This document shows positions 27,786 through 37,077 of a stretch of 64,000 nucleotides of DNA, piece after piece. Made by a program: the position numbers and the translations under genes. The stretch is from Gammaproteobacteria bacterium (lineage in GTDB: Bacteria > Pseudomonadota > Gammaproteobacteria > Natronospirales > REEB76). Each line of letters begins with the position of its first letter. Positions within the stretch are counted from its first letter, which is position 1. Below the pieces are notes generated by a model. The model saw only the letters and a program-made list of their open reading frames with translations. It was not told the origin of the DNA and made no database searches. The DNA lies in assembly GCA_035279405.1 (NCBI GenBank), contig DATEHU010000011.1, positions 62,001 to 126,000 of the forward strand. The letters are read 5' to 3'.

Positions 27786-28670
27786 ATGTCCAGACTGATT
27801 GCCCGGTCCGCCGCCGCCCTGTGCGCGTTGCTGCTGCTCACCAGCTGTGGCGGCAGCGGCGGCAACAACAACAATTTGAATATCTATGTTGCGGACGCGC
27901 CCATAGACAATGCCCGCAGTGTGATCGTGTCGCTTACCGGAATTACTGTGACCGGAGATCAAGGTACTCAGACCTTCACGTTCCCGGCATCCACCCCGAT
28001 AAATTTTTACCAGCTGCAGGGCGGACTTTCGCAATTCCTGATCAGCACCACTCTGCCGGCTGGACATTACTTTTCCATCACGCTGGACTTTGACGCTGCG
28101 CCCGGCACGCTCGATTCCAACATCACGCTGATCGGCAACGGCAACACCTATCCGCTGGTGATCCCCGCCGGTCAGCCGACGTCGTACACGGTACCGGTGA
28201 ATTTCATCGTGTTCCAGAACATCACCGCGAATTACACACTCGACCTGGATCTGCGCAAGTCCGTCATTACAGACCCATCCAATCCCAATCAGTATCTGCT
28301 GCAGCCGTCGCTACGCGCCGTCAGCAACAATGATTACGGTCTTATTTCCGGCACGGTGGCCAACACCCTGGTCAGCTCGGGCTGCAACCCCGCCGTATAC
28401 ATATACAGCGGCAACGTGACTCCCACCGACGTCAACATCAACGCCCCGGCCGGCAGCGTACAGCCGATCACCAGCGCGCTGGTGGGAGTCAACGGCACCA
28501 TTTCGCAATTCGCGTTCAGTGCCGGCTTCCTGCCACCCGGCCAGTACACCGCGGCTTTCACCTGCCAGGCCAACCTCGACGACCCGACCAAGACCGACAA
28601 CATTCAATTCCTCGCCACCACCACCACCACCGTGGCCGCGGGAAACACTACCTACATCAATCTGCAATAG
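27786..28670 (+). CDS. DUF4382-type lipoprotein
   Basis: The 294-residue protein has a lipoprotein signal peptide with lipobox LTSC at residues 18-21, followed by a Gly/Asn-rich spacer. The mature part starts LNIYVADAPIDNARSVIVSL, the typical DUF4382 opening (xxDAPxDxAxxVxVxxxxIxV). A beta-rich body and a second beta domain ending TTVAAGNTTYINLQ follow. It is likely an outer-membrane surface lipoprotein of unknown role. The ATG at 27786 is preceded by CGGAG. It is paralogous to the next gene. Confidence 0.8.
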   Translation: MSRLIARSAAALCALLLLTSCGGSGGNNNNLNIYVADAPIDNARSVIVSLTGITVTGDQGTQTFTFPASTPINFYQLQGGLSQFLISTTLPAGHYFSITLDFDAAPGTLDSNITLIGNGNTYPLVIPAGQPTSYTVPVNFIVFQNITANYTLDLDLRKSVITDPSNPNQYLLQPSLRAVSNNDYGLISGTVANTLVSSGCNPAVYIYSGNVTPTDVNINAPAGSVQPITSALVGVNGTISQFAFSAGFLPPGQYTAAFTCQANLDDPTKTDNIQFLATTTTTVAAGNTTYINLQ

Positions 28671-28755
28671 GCGTGGCGCTCAAATCCCGCGTGACGCGGA
28701 TAAGCTATACTTTGTCCACGTTGCAGGTTGTCTCCCTGACTTGGGGAGGTGTCTT

Positions 28756-29685
28756 ATGTTGCGATATGCGCGCATCCTTGTGCCCTTGTCATTCCTGTTG
28801 CTGATCGCCGGCTGCAATTCTTCCTCTGACAATGGCCTGCTCAGCCTTTCGCTGACCGATGCTCCGGTGGACAACGCCGCCAACGTGGTGGTGGATATCA
28901 CGGCCATCCAGGCGATACCCCAAAACGGCAGCCCGATTACCTATACGTTCCCGCAGCCACAGCAGATTGACCTGCTGCAATTGCAGCAGGGTGTATCCAC
29001 CCCACTGGTAAATGACTGGAGTCTGCCACCGGGGCAATACATCGGCCTGAATGTGTTCGTCAGCGCAGACCCAAGTGTTCCGGATTCCTACATCGTCCTG
29101 AATGACGGCAATCAGTACCCACTGGTGGCGCTGCAGCCCGTGAATTCAACGGCCTGCGGCCTGCCCTGCGCCAATACCGCGGTACTCGCGATCCCGCTGA
29201 ATTTCAATGTCGACAGCAACGAAAATGGCGCCTATGTGATCGATTTCGACGCACGCAAATCCGTGCTGCCGCCGGCCACACCCGGGGGTACGCAATACGG
29301 GCTGCAGCCGGAAGGGCGCATGGCTGCCATCCTGGACTCCGGCAACATTATCGGTATCGTGCCCAACTCATTGATTACGCCGGGATGCACACCCGCCGTG
29401 TACATCTTTGCCGGTGCCAACGCGACACCGACCGACATCGACAACAATTCACCGCAGGCCACGCAACCGGTGACCGAAGAAACCGTGACCTTGAACAACA
29501 ATACCGGAGACTACGTGTTCACCGGTGCGTTTTTGCCGGCCGGCACCTACACCCTGGCGTTCACCTGTGAAGCCGCTCTGGACAACCCCGGCACCGCCGA
29601 CAACATCACCTTTACTTTTACCGGCAGCGTACCGGTCGCGGCGCAAACCACTTTCCGCGTGGTGCTGACCAGCCCCAACACCTGA
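28756..29685 (+). CDS. DUF4382-type lipoprotein, paralogue
   Basis: The 309-residue lipoprotein has its lipobox at IAGC (residues 17-20). It shares the domain plan of the preceding gene: LSLTDAPVDNAANVVVDITA, VIDFDARKSVLP, PGCTPAVYIFAGANATPTD and FLPAGTYTLAFTCEAALDNP, each with a counterpart in the neighbour. The two genes arose by tandem duplication and have diverged considerably. The start at 28756 follows GGGGAGG. The function is unknown. An 85-base gap may hold its own promoter (TATACT at 28706). Confidence 0.78.
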   Translation: MLRYARILVPLSFLLLIAGCNSSSDNGLLSLSLTDAPVDNAANVVVDITAIQAIPQNGSPITYTFPQPQQIDLLQLQQGVSTPLVNDWSLPPGQYIGLNVFVSADPSVPDSYIVLNDGNQYPLVALQPVNSTACGLPCANTAVLAIPLNFNVDSNENGAYVIDFDARKSVLPPATPGGTQYGLQPEGRMAAILDSGNIIGIVPNSLITPGCTPAVYIFAGANATPTDIDNNSPQATQPVTEETVTLNNNTGDYVFTGAFLPAGTYTLAFTCEAALDNPGTADNITFTFTGSVPVAAQTTFRVVLTSPNT

Positions 29686-29720
29686 TCCCCGTGCACAGAT
29701 CGTTGCGGTAATGAGCGCGT

Positions 29721-30974
29721 TCAACGGTCGGATGATTTCGTGCCGGCGTGTGCATAGCGGCGGAACACGCGGCCGTAACCAATAACATACAGCACCTGCA
29801 GCGCCGCGGCCACGTAAAACGGAGTGAGAAACATGCCGGCGGCGATCATCGGCCCCGCAACGCCCGGGCCAATGGACTGCGGCACCTGAAATGAAGCCGC
29901 ATTGACGCTGGCCGCCAGGCCACGGCGCTCGTCGCGCACCAGCACCATCACTTGTGCCTGACGCGCGCCGACCGACGCCCCGCTGGTCGCGAGCCGAAAC
30001 ATGTAAACCACTGCTGCCAGCCAGAACCACGGCATCAGCGGCAGGATGCCCAGCAACACGGCGCCAATGGCGCGCGACCAGATCACCGAACTCACCAGTC
30101 CGTGCCGCACCGTGATGCGGCCGGTGACAATGGCGCTCACTCCGGCTAGCAAGAAAGTCACCGCCATCAGCGGGGCGATCTCACCGGGCCCGATGTGATA
30201 GCGCAGCGCAAACCAGTAGGCGATCAATGTGCTGGTCAGTCCGATGGACAGGCCGTTGAGCGTATTCAACTGAAACAGCCGCCAGAGGATGTGATTCTCA
30301 AAGCGCCGGGCCTCGGCATTGCCGGGCGTGGTTCGCGATGCGGCCAAGATCCGCGGGGCCACACGCTGCTCCGGAGCACCGCCCAGCAACCACAAATTCA
30401 CGATTCCGCCCAGCGCAATCACCATGAAAATGGGGCTGTAGGCAAAATGTACGCCCCAGCCGGAAATCAGGAATGACGGCGTGATCGCAAACAGCGCGCC
30501 CAGGGTCATGCCGAAAAATCCCAGCCCCGAATTCAGGCTGTAAATCCAGCCGCGCTGTTCAGGCGGCACGACTTCCGCCAGCCACGCCTGTTCGGCGGGT
30601 GCGAACGGCCCGGCCGATCCGGCACGGCCGCGGCCGAATCCCCCGACAATCACCGCCGCAACCAGCAGCGTCGGGCTGGCACTCAGCAGCGGTGCAAGGC
30701 CGCACAGCACCGTCAGGCCTTCGTTGCAAAGCAGAAACGGCTTGCGCTGCAGTCGGTCGCTGACCACGCCGATCAGCATGCTGAAGGCCGCGGCTACCAA
30801 CCCTCCGGCCATCAGGGTCAGGCCGATTTCAAGTCCGCTCCAATGCAAGGCATGCATGTACAGCGACAAGTCCACCACCAGCGCGCCCTGCGCCACGCTG
30901 CGCACCGCGCGTGCCGCCAGCAGGCGGCGCGTGGCCGGATGCAAGTCAGCGAGCGCCAGTCGCAGACGGAACAT
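29721..30974 (-). CDS. Major facilitator superfamily transporter
   Basis: The 417-residue protein has 12 predicted hydrophobic helices. The loop after helix 2 reads GVVSDRLQRKPFLL, the MFS motif A. The region after helix 4 contains FGRGRAGSAGPFAPAEQAWL. It is probably a drug or metabolite efflux carrier or a small-molecule importer, and the substrate is not deducible. It converges on the DUF4382 pair with 35 bases between ends. Confidence 0.85.
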   Translation of the reverse strand: MFRLRLALADLHPATRRLLAARAVRSVAQGALVVDLSLYMHALHWSGLEIGLTLMAGGLVAAAFSMLIGVVSDRLQRKPFLLCNEGLTVLCGLAPLLSASPTLLVAAVIVGGFGRGRAGSAGPFAPAEQAWLAEVVPPEQRGWIYSLNSGLGFFGMTLGALFAITPSFLISGWGVHFAYSPIFMVIALGGIVNLWLLGGAPEQRVAPRILAASRTTPGNAEARRFENHILWRLFQLNTLNGLSIGLTSTLIAYWFALRYHIGPGEIAPLMAVTFLLAGVSAIVTGRITVRHGLVSSVIWSRAIGAVLLGILPLMPWFWLAAVVYMFRLATSGASVGARQAQVMVLVRDERRGLAASVNAASFQVPQSIGPGVAGPMIAAGMFLTPFYVAAALQVLYVIGYGRVFRRYAHAGTKSSDR

Positions 30975-31033
30975 GATGCTGGCGGTGGAATATCACGCTG
31001 CGGCGGGAAAGGTGCAGCAGAAAGATGGCGGGG

Positions 31034-31097
31034 TGAGGACTAGGGAAGTATGAAGAACGGTATACCGTGAAAGCCAAGCTCACTTCCCTACTCCTCA
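31034..31097. repeat. Inverted repeat upstream of the MFS gene
   Basis: The arms TGAGGACTAGGGAAGT (31034-31049) and ACTTCCCTACTCCTCA (31082-31097) are complementary with one mismatch and separated by 32 bases. It lies between the NlpC/P60 gene end and the MFS start, and could end the former transcript or be a dispersed element. Confidence 0.6.
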
Positions 31098-31187
31098 TCA
31101 GACCCAGCCGCCGCTGGGTTCATCGCGTTGCGCGTTGAATTCTACCGCGCTGCAGGCCGTGCCCAGGATCGCGCGGGATTTAATCGC

Positions 31188-31679
31188 TCAAAACCGCCCG
31201 CCGCCGACGAAACGCGATTTCCAGTAGCGATCATCCAGCCGGGCATAAGACACCGGTTGGCCGGTTTCCGGCGCATGCACGAACACGCCGTTGCCGACGT
31301 AGATGCCGACGTGCATCTGGATATTGCCGACGATCTGGAAAAACACCAGATCGCCGGGCTGCAAATCCCGCAGGCTCACCGGATGCGAGGCGTACAACTG
31401 CTGGTTGGCGGTGCGCGGCACCGCGATGCCCGCATGCCGGAACACGTAATACACCAACCCACTGCAGTCGAAGCCACGCGGCGTATCGCCGCCGTACACA
31501 TACGGCGCGCCGAGTTCGCGGTTCGCGAGCTGTACGATTTCCCGCGCACGCGCGGCTTCGGGGGATGCATACGTTGCCTGCGCGGACGGCCGCTCCGGCC
31601 AGGGCGCACAAGCCGCGAGTGCAGCCGTAAGCAGGCCGGTAATCACAACGATCCGTGGTTGAACACGCATGGGTCTCAT
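31188..31679 (-). CDS. NlpC/P60 family lipoprotein (putative peptidoglycan endopeptidase)
   Basis: The protein has about 163 residues. A signal peptide with lipobox LAAC is followed by the NlpC/P60 catalytic domain. GFDCSGLVYYVF has the nucleophile Cys, MHVGIYVGNGVFVHAP has the catalytic His, and a polar third residue follows. Members cut gamma-D-Glu-diaminopimelate bonds in peptidoglycan peptides. The start may be the ATG at 31679 or three codons later, and no clear ribosome site decides. It follows pxpC by about 30 bases on the same strand and could be co-transcribed. Confidence 0.88.
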   Translation of the reverse strand: MRPMRVQPRIVVITGLLTAALAACAPWPERPSAQATYASPEAARAREIVQLANRELGAPYVYGGDTPRGFDCSGLVYYVFRHAGIAVPRTANQQLYASHPVSLRDLQPGDLVFFQIVGNIQMHVGIYVGNGVFVHAPETGQPVSYARLDDRYWKSRFVGGGRF

Positions 31680-31708
31680 ACAAGCGCAACTCAAGAGAAA
31701 ACTCAAGC

Positions 31709-32731
31709 TCAGCGGCGCATGCGCACGCGCCGGCCGTCCACCTGCAGGTTGGCGGCGCGCAGTTCGGGATGCGACTTGGCGAGCGTCATCAGACTGCGTG
31801 CCGCCAGCAGGCCTTGGTCCGCGGAAACCAGGCCAGTGCGCAAATCCCCGTTGACGATACGCAACTCGGCAATGGCGTGTTCACGACTCACCAGTTGAAA
31901 ACCAAGTGTGGCGCCGGGTCGCAACTGACCGAGACGCGGCAGGTCGGCCGCGATCACCACGGCAATTACGGGATAGCCGCCGATAGTGCCATGATTGCAC
32001 AGCAAAACAATGGGATGACCGTCGCCCGGCACCTGCACCGCTCCGCTTACCATGCCCTGCGAATGCAGTTCCTGCTGGCGGCTGCGCGCCACACGTGCTC
32101 CCGCAAGCCGCAATCCACTGCGGTCGCTGTCGCTGCGTACCTCGTACTCCGAGCCGAGAAATTCTTCGAGTGCGCCGGCGGTGAACCATTCGGAATGCGG
32201 TCCGGCCAGAACCCGCAGGACTGGGCGTGCGCCGAAATCCGGCGATGCACGCCAGTACCAGCCCTGCTGCAGACGCTGCGTCTGAATGGGCAAAATCTCG
32301 CCGCCCCGCAGTATGGCCGGCCCCAGACCGGCGAGCGTGTCGCTACCCGCACTGCCCAAAACCAGCGGCGCGGAAAATCCTCCGGCTATGGCCAGGTAGG
32401 CGCGCATGCCGGTGTGCAGCGCACCGCAGCGCAAAACCTGGCCGGCATGCACCGCGATACTTTGATACATGGCCAGCGGCTTGTCGTCCAGACTCGCATC
32501 CAGTTGGCCGCCGGCAAACGCAATGACTGCGTCCGCCTCGAAACGCAACAGCGGTCCGGTCAGTGTCATTTCCAGCGCCGGAGAATATTCGGGATTGCCC
32601 ACCAGCAGATTCCCCTGGCGCAGGCTGAGCGTATCGGCGGCACCCGCGCGCGGCACGCCCAGATGCGCAAATCCCGTGCGCCCAAAGTCCTGCAGGCTGG
32701 TAAAGCGCCCCGGTTCCAGAACCGCAATCAC
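31709..32731 (-). CDS. pxpC: 5-oxoprolinase subunit C (biotin-dependent carboxyltransferase-like)
   Basis: The 340-residue protein of the KipA/PxpC family starts VIAVLEPGRFTSLQDFGRTG, with the typical PGxxTSxQDxGRxG opening. It carries LEMTLTGPLLRFE and MRAYLAIAGGF. With PxpA and PxpB it forms the prokaryotic ATP-dependent 5-oxoprolinase, turning pyroglutamate into glutamate. The GTG start overlaps the pxpB stop by 4 bases (GTGA), and this overlap decides the start. Confidence 0.9.
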   Translation of the reverse strand: MIAVLEPGRFTSLQDFGRTGFAHLGVPRAGAADTLSLRQGNLLVGNPEYSPALEMTLTGPLLRFEADAVIAFAGGQLDASLDDKPLAMYQSIAVHAGQVLRCGALHTGMRAYLAIAGGFSAPLVLGSAGSDTLAGLGPAILRGGEILPIQTQRLQQGWYWRASPDFGARPVLRVLAGPHSEWFTAGALEEFLGSEYEVRSDSDRSGLRLAGARVARSRQQELHSQGMVSGAVQVPGDGHPIVLLCNHGTIGGYPVIAVVIAADLPRLGQLRPGATLGFQLVSREHAIAELRIVNGDLRTGLVSADQGLLAARSLMTLAKSHPELRAANLQVDGRRVRMRR

Positions 32732-33339
32732 GGCAGCGGCCGAAAGCGGAGCCTGTCGCCCGGCAGCAGCAGCGCCGGCTCGGCACGCAAGGCATCGAAC
32801 AGCATTGCATCGGTGTGGCCAAGCACCCGCCAACCACCGGGCGTGGCCTGCGGGTAGATGCCGGCGAATTCCCCGGCAATGGCGACACTGCCCGCGGGCA
32901 CGCGCGTACGCGGTGATTTCAGCCGCGGTACGCGCAACGCCGGATCCAGGCCGACGAGATAGGGGAAGCCGGGAGCAAAACCGAGAAAGGCCACGCGGTA
33001 ATCCGGCGCGCTGTGTCGCCGGATCACCTCGATGGCCTCCAGTCCCGTCAGGCGTGCAACCTCTTCGAGATCGGCGCCGTCATAACGCACTTCGATTTCA
33101 TGTTCGCGCCCTCGCGATGTGCGCGGCGGGCGTTTCATGAGTCTCGACAGCCGGCCCGCAAGTTTTTCCGCGTCTAGCACCAGAGGATCGAATTCTGCCA
33201 ACAGCGTGTCGTAGCCAGGCACCAACTCGCGCAGGCCTGCGATATGTTCCGCCAGCAGTACGCGGCGCAAATGCTGAGCGGCGGCACTGTCCGGAAGCCT
33301 GACCAGCAGCGCGGAGTCGCCAAAAAAACGCAGGTTCAT
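32728..33339 (-). CDS. pxpB: 5-oxoprolinase subunit B
   Basis: The 203-residue KipI/PxpB-type protein has DSALLVRLPD at the start, VPGYDTLLAEFDPL in the middle, and VAFLGFAPGFPYLVGLDPAL and SVAIAGEFAGIYPQATPGGW near the end. The latter pair is the family hallmark. The ATG at 33339 overlaps the pxpA stop by 4 bases and fits the family start, while an upstream in-frame extension is GC-rich shadow sequence. Confidence 0.92.
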   Translation of the reverse strand: MNLRFFGDSALLVRLPDSAAAQHLRRVLLAEHIAGLRELVPGYDTLLAEFDPLVLDAEKLAGRLSRLMKRPPRTSRGREHEIEVRYDGADLEEVARLTGLEAIEVIRRHSAPDYRVAFLGFAPGFPYLVGLDPALRVPRLKSPRTRVPAGSVAIAGEFAGIYPQATPGGWRVLGHTDAMLFDALRAEPALLLPGDRLRFRPLP

Positions 33340-34076
33340 GCGAAGGCGCGCAGTTCCACGCCCGCCTGCTCCAGCGCCGTGCGCAGCGCACGCGCCAGCG
33401 CCACCGCGCCCGGCGTGTCGCCGTGCACACACAGCGAACGCGCGTGAATGCGCACACTGCGACCGTCAATGCTCTGCACGCGGTGCGCGCAGGCAATGTC
33501 CGTGCCGCGCTGCGCGACGGTTGTTGCATCGGTGATGACCGCGCCCGCCTGATCGCGGGAAACCAATTTGCCGTCCGCGGTATAGGCACGGTCGGCAAAC
33601 GCTTCGCCCACGACCTGGGTGCCGAGGCCGTGCGCCACGGTTTCCGCGGTACTCCCGGGCAAGGTGAGTATGGGCAGTGCACTGTCGAAACTTCGCAAGG
33701 CCGCGATCACCGCTGCGGCAGTTTCTTCATCCTGGGCCATGCGGTTGTACAAAGCGCCGTGCGCCTTCACGTAGCGCACATGCGTGCTGGCGGCGCGGGC
33801 GATGTCGCCCAGTGCGTGCAACTGGCGCAGAACTTCGGCAGTGAGTTTCGCGGGCGACAGCGTGAGATTGCGCCGGCCGAAATGCTCGCGGTCGGGATAG
33901 GCGACATGCGCGCCGACGACGACCTCGTACTGCAGCGCCAGGGCCACAGTGTGCCGCATGCTTGCGGCATCGCCCGCGTGCGCGCCGCAGGCGATGCTCG
34001 CGCTGGTGAGCAGCGGCATGAGTGCGGCATCGTCGCCACAGCCCTCACCGACGTCGGCGTTGAGGTCCATGAGCAT
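33336..34076 (-). CDS. pxpA: 5-oxoprolinase subunit A (LamB/YcsF family)
   Basis: The protein has 246 residues. MDLNADVGEGCGDDAALMPL is the classic LamB/YcsF opening with metal-ligand residues. IACGAHAGDAASM, GAHVAYPDREHFGRR and VKAHGALYNRM follow in order, and the end has LCVHGDTPGAVALA. It is the catalytic scaffold of 5-oxoprolinase. Starts at 34091 (GTG), 34076 or 34070 are possible, and I give 34076. It begins 37 bases after hutU ends, with no terminator between. Confidence 0.92.
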   Translation of the reverse strand: MLMDLNADVGEGCGDDAALMPLLTSASIACGAHAGDAASMRHTVALALQYEVVVGAHVAYPDREHFGRRNLTLSPAKLTAEVLRQLHALGDIARAASTHVRYVKAHGALYNRMAQDEETAAAVIAALRSFDSALPILTLPGSTAETVAHGLGTQVVGEAFADRAYTADGKLVSRDQAGAVITDATTVAQRGTDIACAHRVQSIDGRSVRIHARSLCVHGDTPGAVALARALRTALEQAGVELRAFA

Positions 34077-34112
34077 GGCATTAATGTACACGCCTGGCAG
34101 TGCAACCGTACC

Positions 34113-35783
<1,671 letters not shown>

Positions 35784-35803
35784 GGTTGCTCCCGAAAAAG
35801 AAT

Positions 35804-35823
35804 GGCCGGTATTGTAACCGGCC
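35804..35823. promoter_or_regulatory. Inverted repeat in the hutU leader
   Basis: A perfect 7-bp palindrome, GGCCGGT(35804-35810)-N6-ACCGGCC(35817-35823), lies 20 bases upstream of the hutU ATG. It could be a repressor operator or a leader hairpin. It does not match the HutC consensus that I know. Confidence 0.4.
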
Positions 35824-36188
35824 GTTCATCGGTGTGGCGAAGTTGGGGCAGCGCTTGGTGATTACCCGCACATCATGCGTGACGGTCGGAACTTTCCACT
35901 AGCTGTAAAAGTCCACCGTTGGTTGGCTTTCTGCGGCGCCGTCAAAGCCCGATGTGTGGGGCAGTGATGCTGCTGATCGCCAACAGGTTCAGTGCCAAGA
36001 TCAGAAACGTTAGCGATCTCGCAGCAAGTCCTTACCGCCAATCATTCAACAATCAGCCACGTCCTCGACTGAATCTCTAGTCGCCACGAAAATTGTGGCT
36101 CGCAGCTCGGTGTCGTGATTCTCATCATCCCTTGACGCGCACACATCGGCCGCAATCAGGCATATTTACACCGGCTGCGGACACCCAA
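35824..36188. other. Gene-less stretch upstream of hutU
   Basis: About 365 bases with no convincing gene, RNA or repeat. It must contain the hutU promoter. Composition is slightly more AT-rich around 35990-36120. Confidence 0.5.
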
Positions 36189-36494
36189 TCAAAGACAAGT
36201 GGGATTACACGACCCAGGCCGGCCCTGCAATTCAGCATTGCGCATCGCTTCCTGAGCGGCTTTCTGACGGGCCGCCATCTGCTCCTTGGTCAGACAAATG
36301 CGCTGCGGAATGTGCGATCCCAGGGGAAAACTGTCGGTGCAGATGAGCTGGTCTTTTCCGGTTTCCGGAGTGCCACGGGTAACCGCCACCGCTTCTTGTT
36401 GCGTGGCCGCTGCGGTTTTGGGGCCGGCCCCCGGTGTAGTGGCACAGGCCGCCATCAACAGGGCCGCACCGCCAGCGAGCATGAGTTTGTACAT
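36189..36494 (-). CDS. Small lipoprotein, unknown
   Basis: The 101-residue protein has a lipoprotein signal (lipobox MAAC at residues 14-17), an Ala/Thr-rich spacer and a compact C-terminal part. That part has QLICTDSFPLGSHIPQRICL and ends SCNPTCL. The four non-lipobox cysteines may form disulfides in the periplasm. I recognise no named family. It diverges from the BlaI gene and has a BlaI-like palindrome (36529-36544) 35 bases upstream of its start, which suggests membership in that regulon. Confidence 0.75.
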   Translation of the reverse strand: MYKLMLAGGAALLMAACATTPGAGPKTAAATQQEAVAVTRGTPETGKDQLICTDSFPLGSHIPQRICLTKEQMAARQKAAQEAMRNAELQGRPGSCNPTCL

Positions 36495-36528
36495 GAAAGG
36501 GCTCCTGAAAGTCGTACGATATTAGAAG

Positions 36529-36544
36529 TACTGCTGTGCTAGTA
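36529..36544. promoter_or_regulatory. BlaI/MecI-type operator, site 1
   Basis: TACTGCTGTGCTAGTA has the TACT-N8-AGTA spacing of the BlaI/MecI dyad (consensus TACTACATATGTAGTA). It lies closest to the divergent lipoprotein gene. Confidence 0.6.
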
Positions 36545-36587
36545 TATTGTAAATACCGGCATTTGCAAGCCCAGTGCCGGAAATTCA

Positions 36588-36603
36588 TACTATGAAACCA
36601 GTA
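36588..36603. promoter_or_regulatory. BlaI/MecI-type operator, site 2
   Basis: TACTATGAAACCAGTA has the same TACT-N8-AGTA layout, 59 bases from site 1 and 64 bases before the BlaI-family start. Two matching dyads in one 170-base divergent region fit autoregulation by the adjacent repressor. Confidence 0.6.
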
Positions 36604-36666
36604 GAAAACACTATACTCAAACCGGCCGGGGAACACCAGCCCTGAATTCGTCGATGAGGAATACGC

Positions 36667-37077
36667 ATGTCGTCACCTAGACCCGCAACGGCAAGTAAAG
36701 TTCCCGAGCCCACGCAGAGCGAGCTCGACATCCTGAACGTGCTCTGGCAATTGGGACCGAGCACGGTACGCAACGTGCATGCCGCGCTGCTGGAGCACGA
36801 TGAACTGGCCTACACCACCGTGCTTAGCATGCTGCAGGTCATGTATCAGAAAGGTCTCGTTTCGCGCGACGACTCCGAACGGGCTCACGTCTACAAACCG
36901 GCATTGAGCCGCAATCAAACGCAGCGCCAGATTCTCACCAAACTGTTGCATCGGGTATTCGAGGGATCCACAACCGAGTTGGTCATGCAGGCGCTGGGTT
37001 CCGCACAACCCGCGAGCCTGAGCGAAATCAACAAGATCCGGGCGCGTCTGGATGAACTGGAGGGCAAACGCAAATGA
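36667..37077 (+). CDS. BlaI/MecI/CopY family transcriptional repressor
   Basis: The 136-residue winged-helix protein has PTQSELDILNVLWQLGPSTV near residue 17, YTTVLSMLQVMYQKGLV (recognition helix) near 50 and HVYKPALSRNQTQ near 77, followed by a helical dimerisation part. Members bind TACT-type dyads and are inactivated by proteolysis triggered by a BlaR1/MecR1 sensor. The stop overlaps the start of the M56 gene by 4 bases, the standard arrangement. Confidence 0.93.
   Translation: MSSPRPATASKVPEPTQSELDILNVLWQLGPSTVRNVHAALLEHDELAYTTVLSMLQVMYQKGLVSRDDSERAHVYKPALSRNQTQRQILTKLLHRVFEGSTTELVMQALGSAQPASLSEINKIRARLDELEGKRK

Noticed and set aside
36000-36120. Possible transposase remnant upstream of hutU
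   Set aside because: Only short chance phrases were found in any frame, with no motif long enough to support a call.
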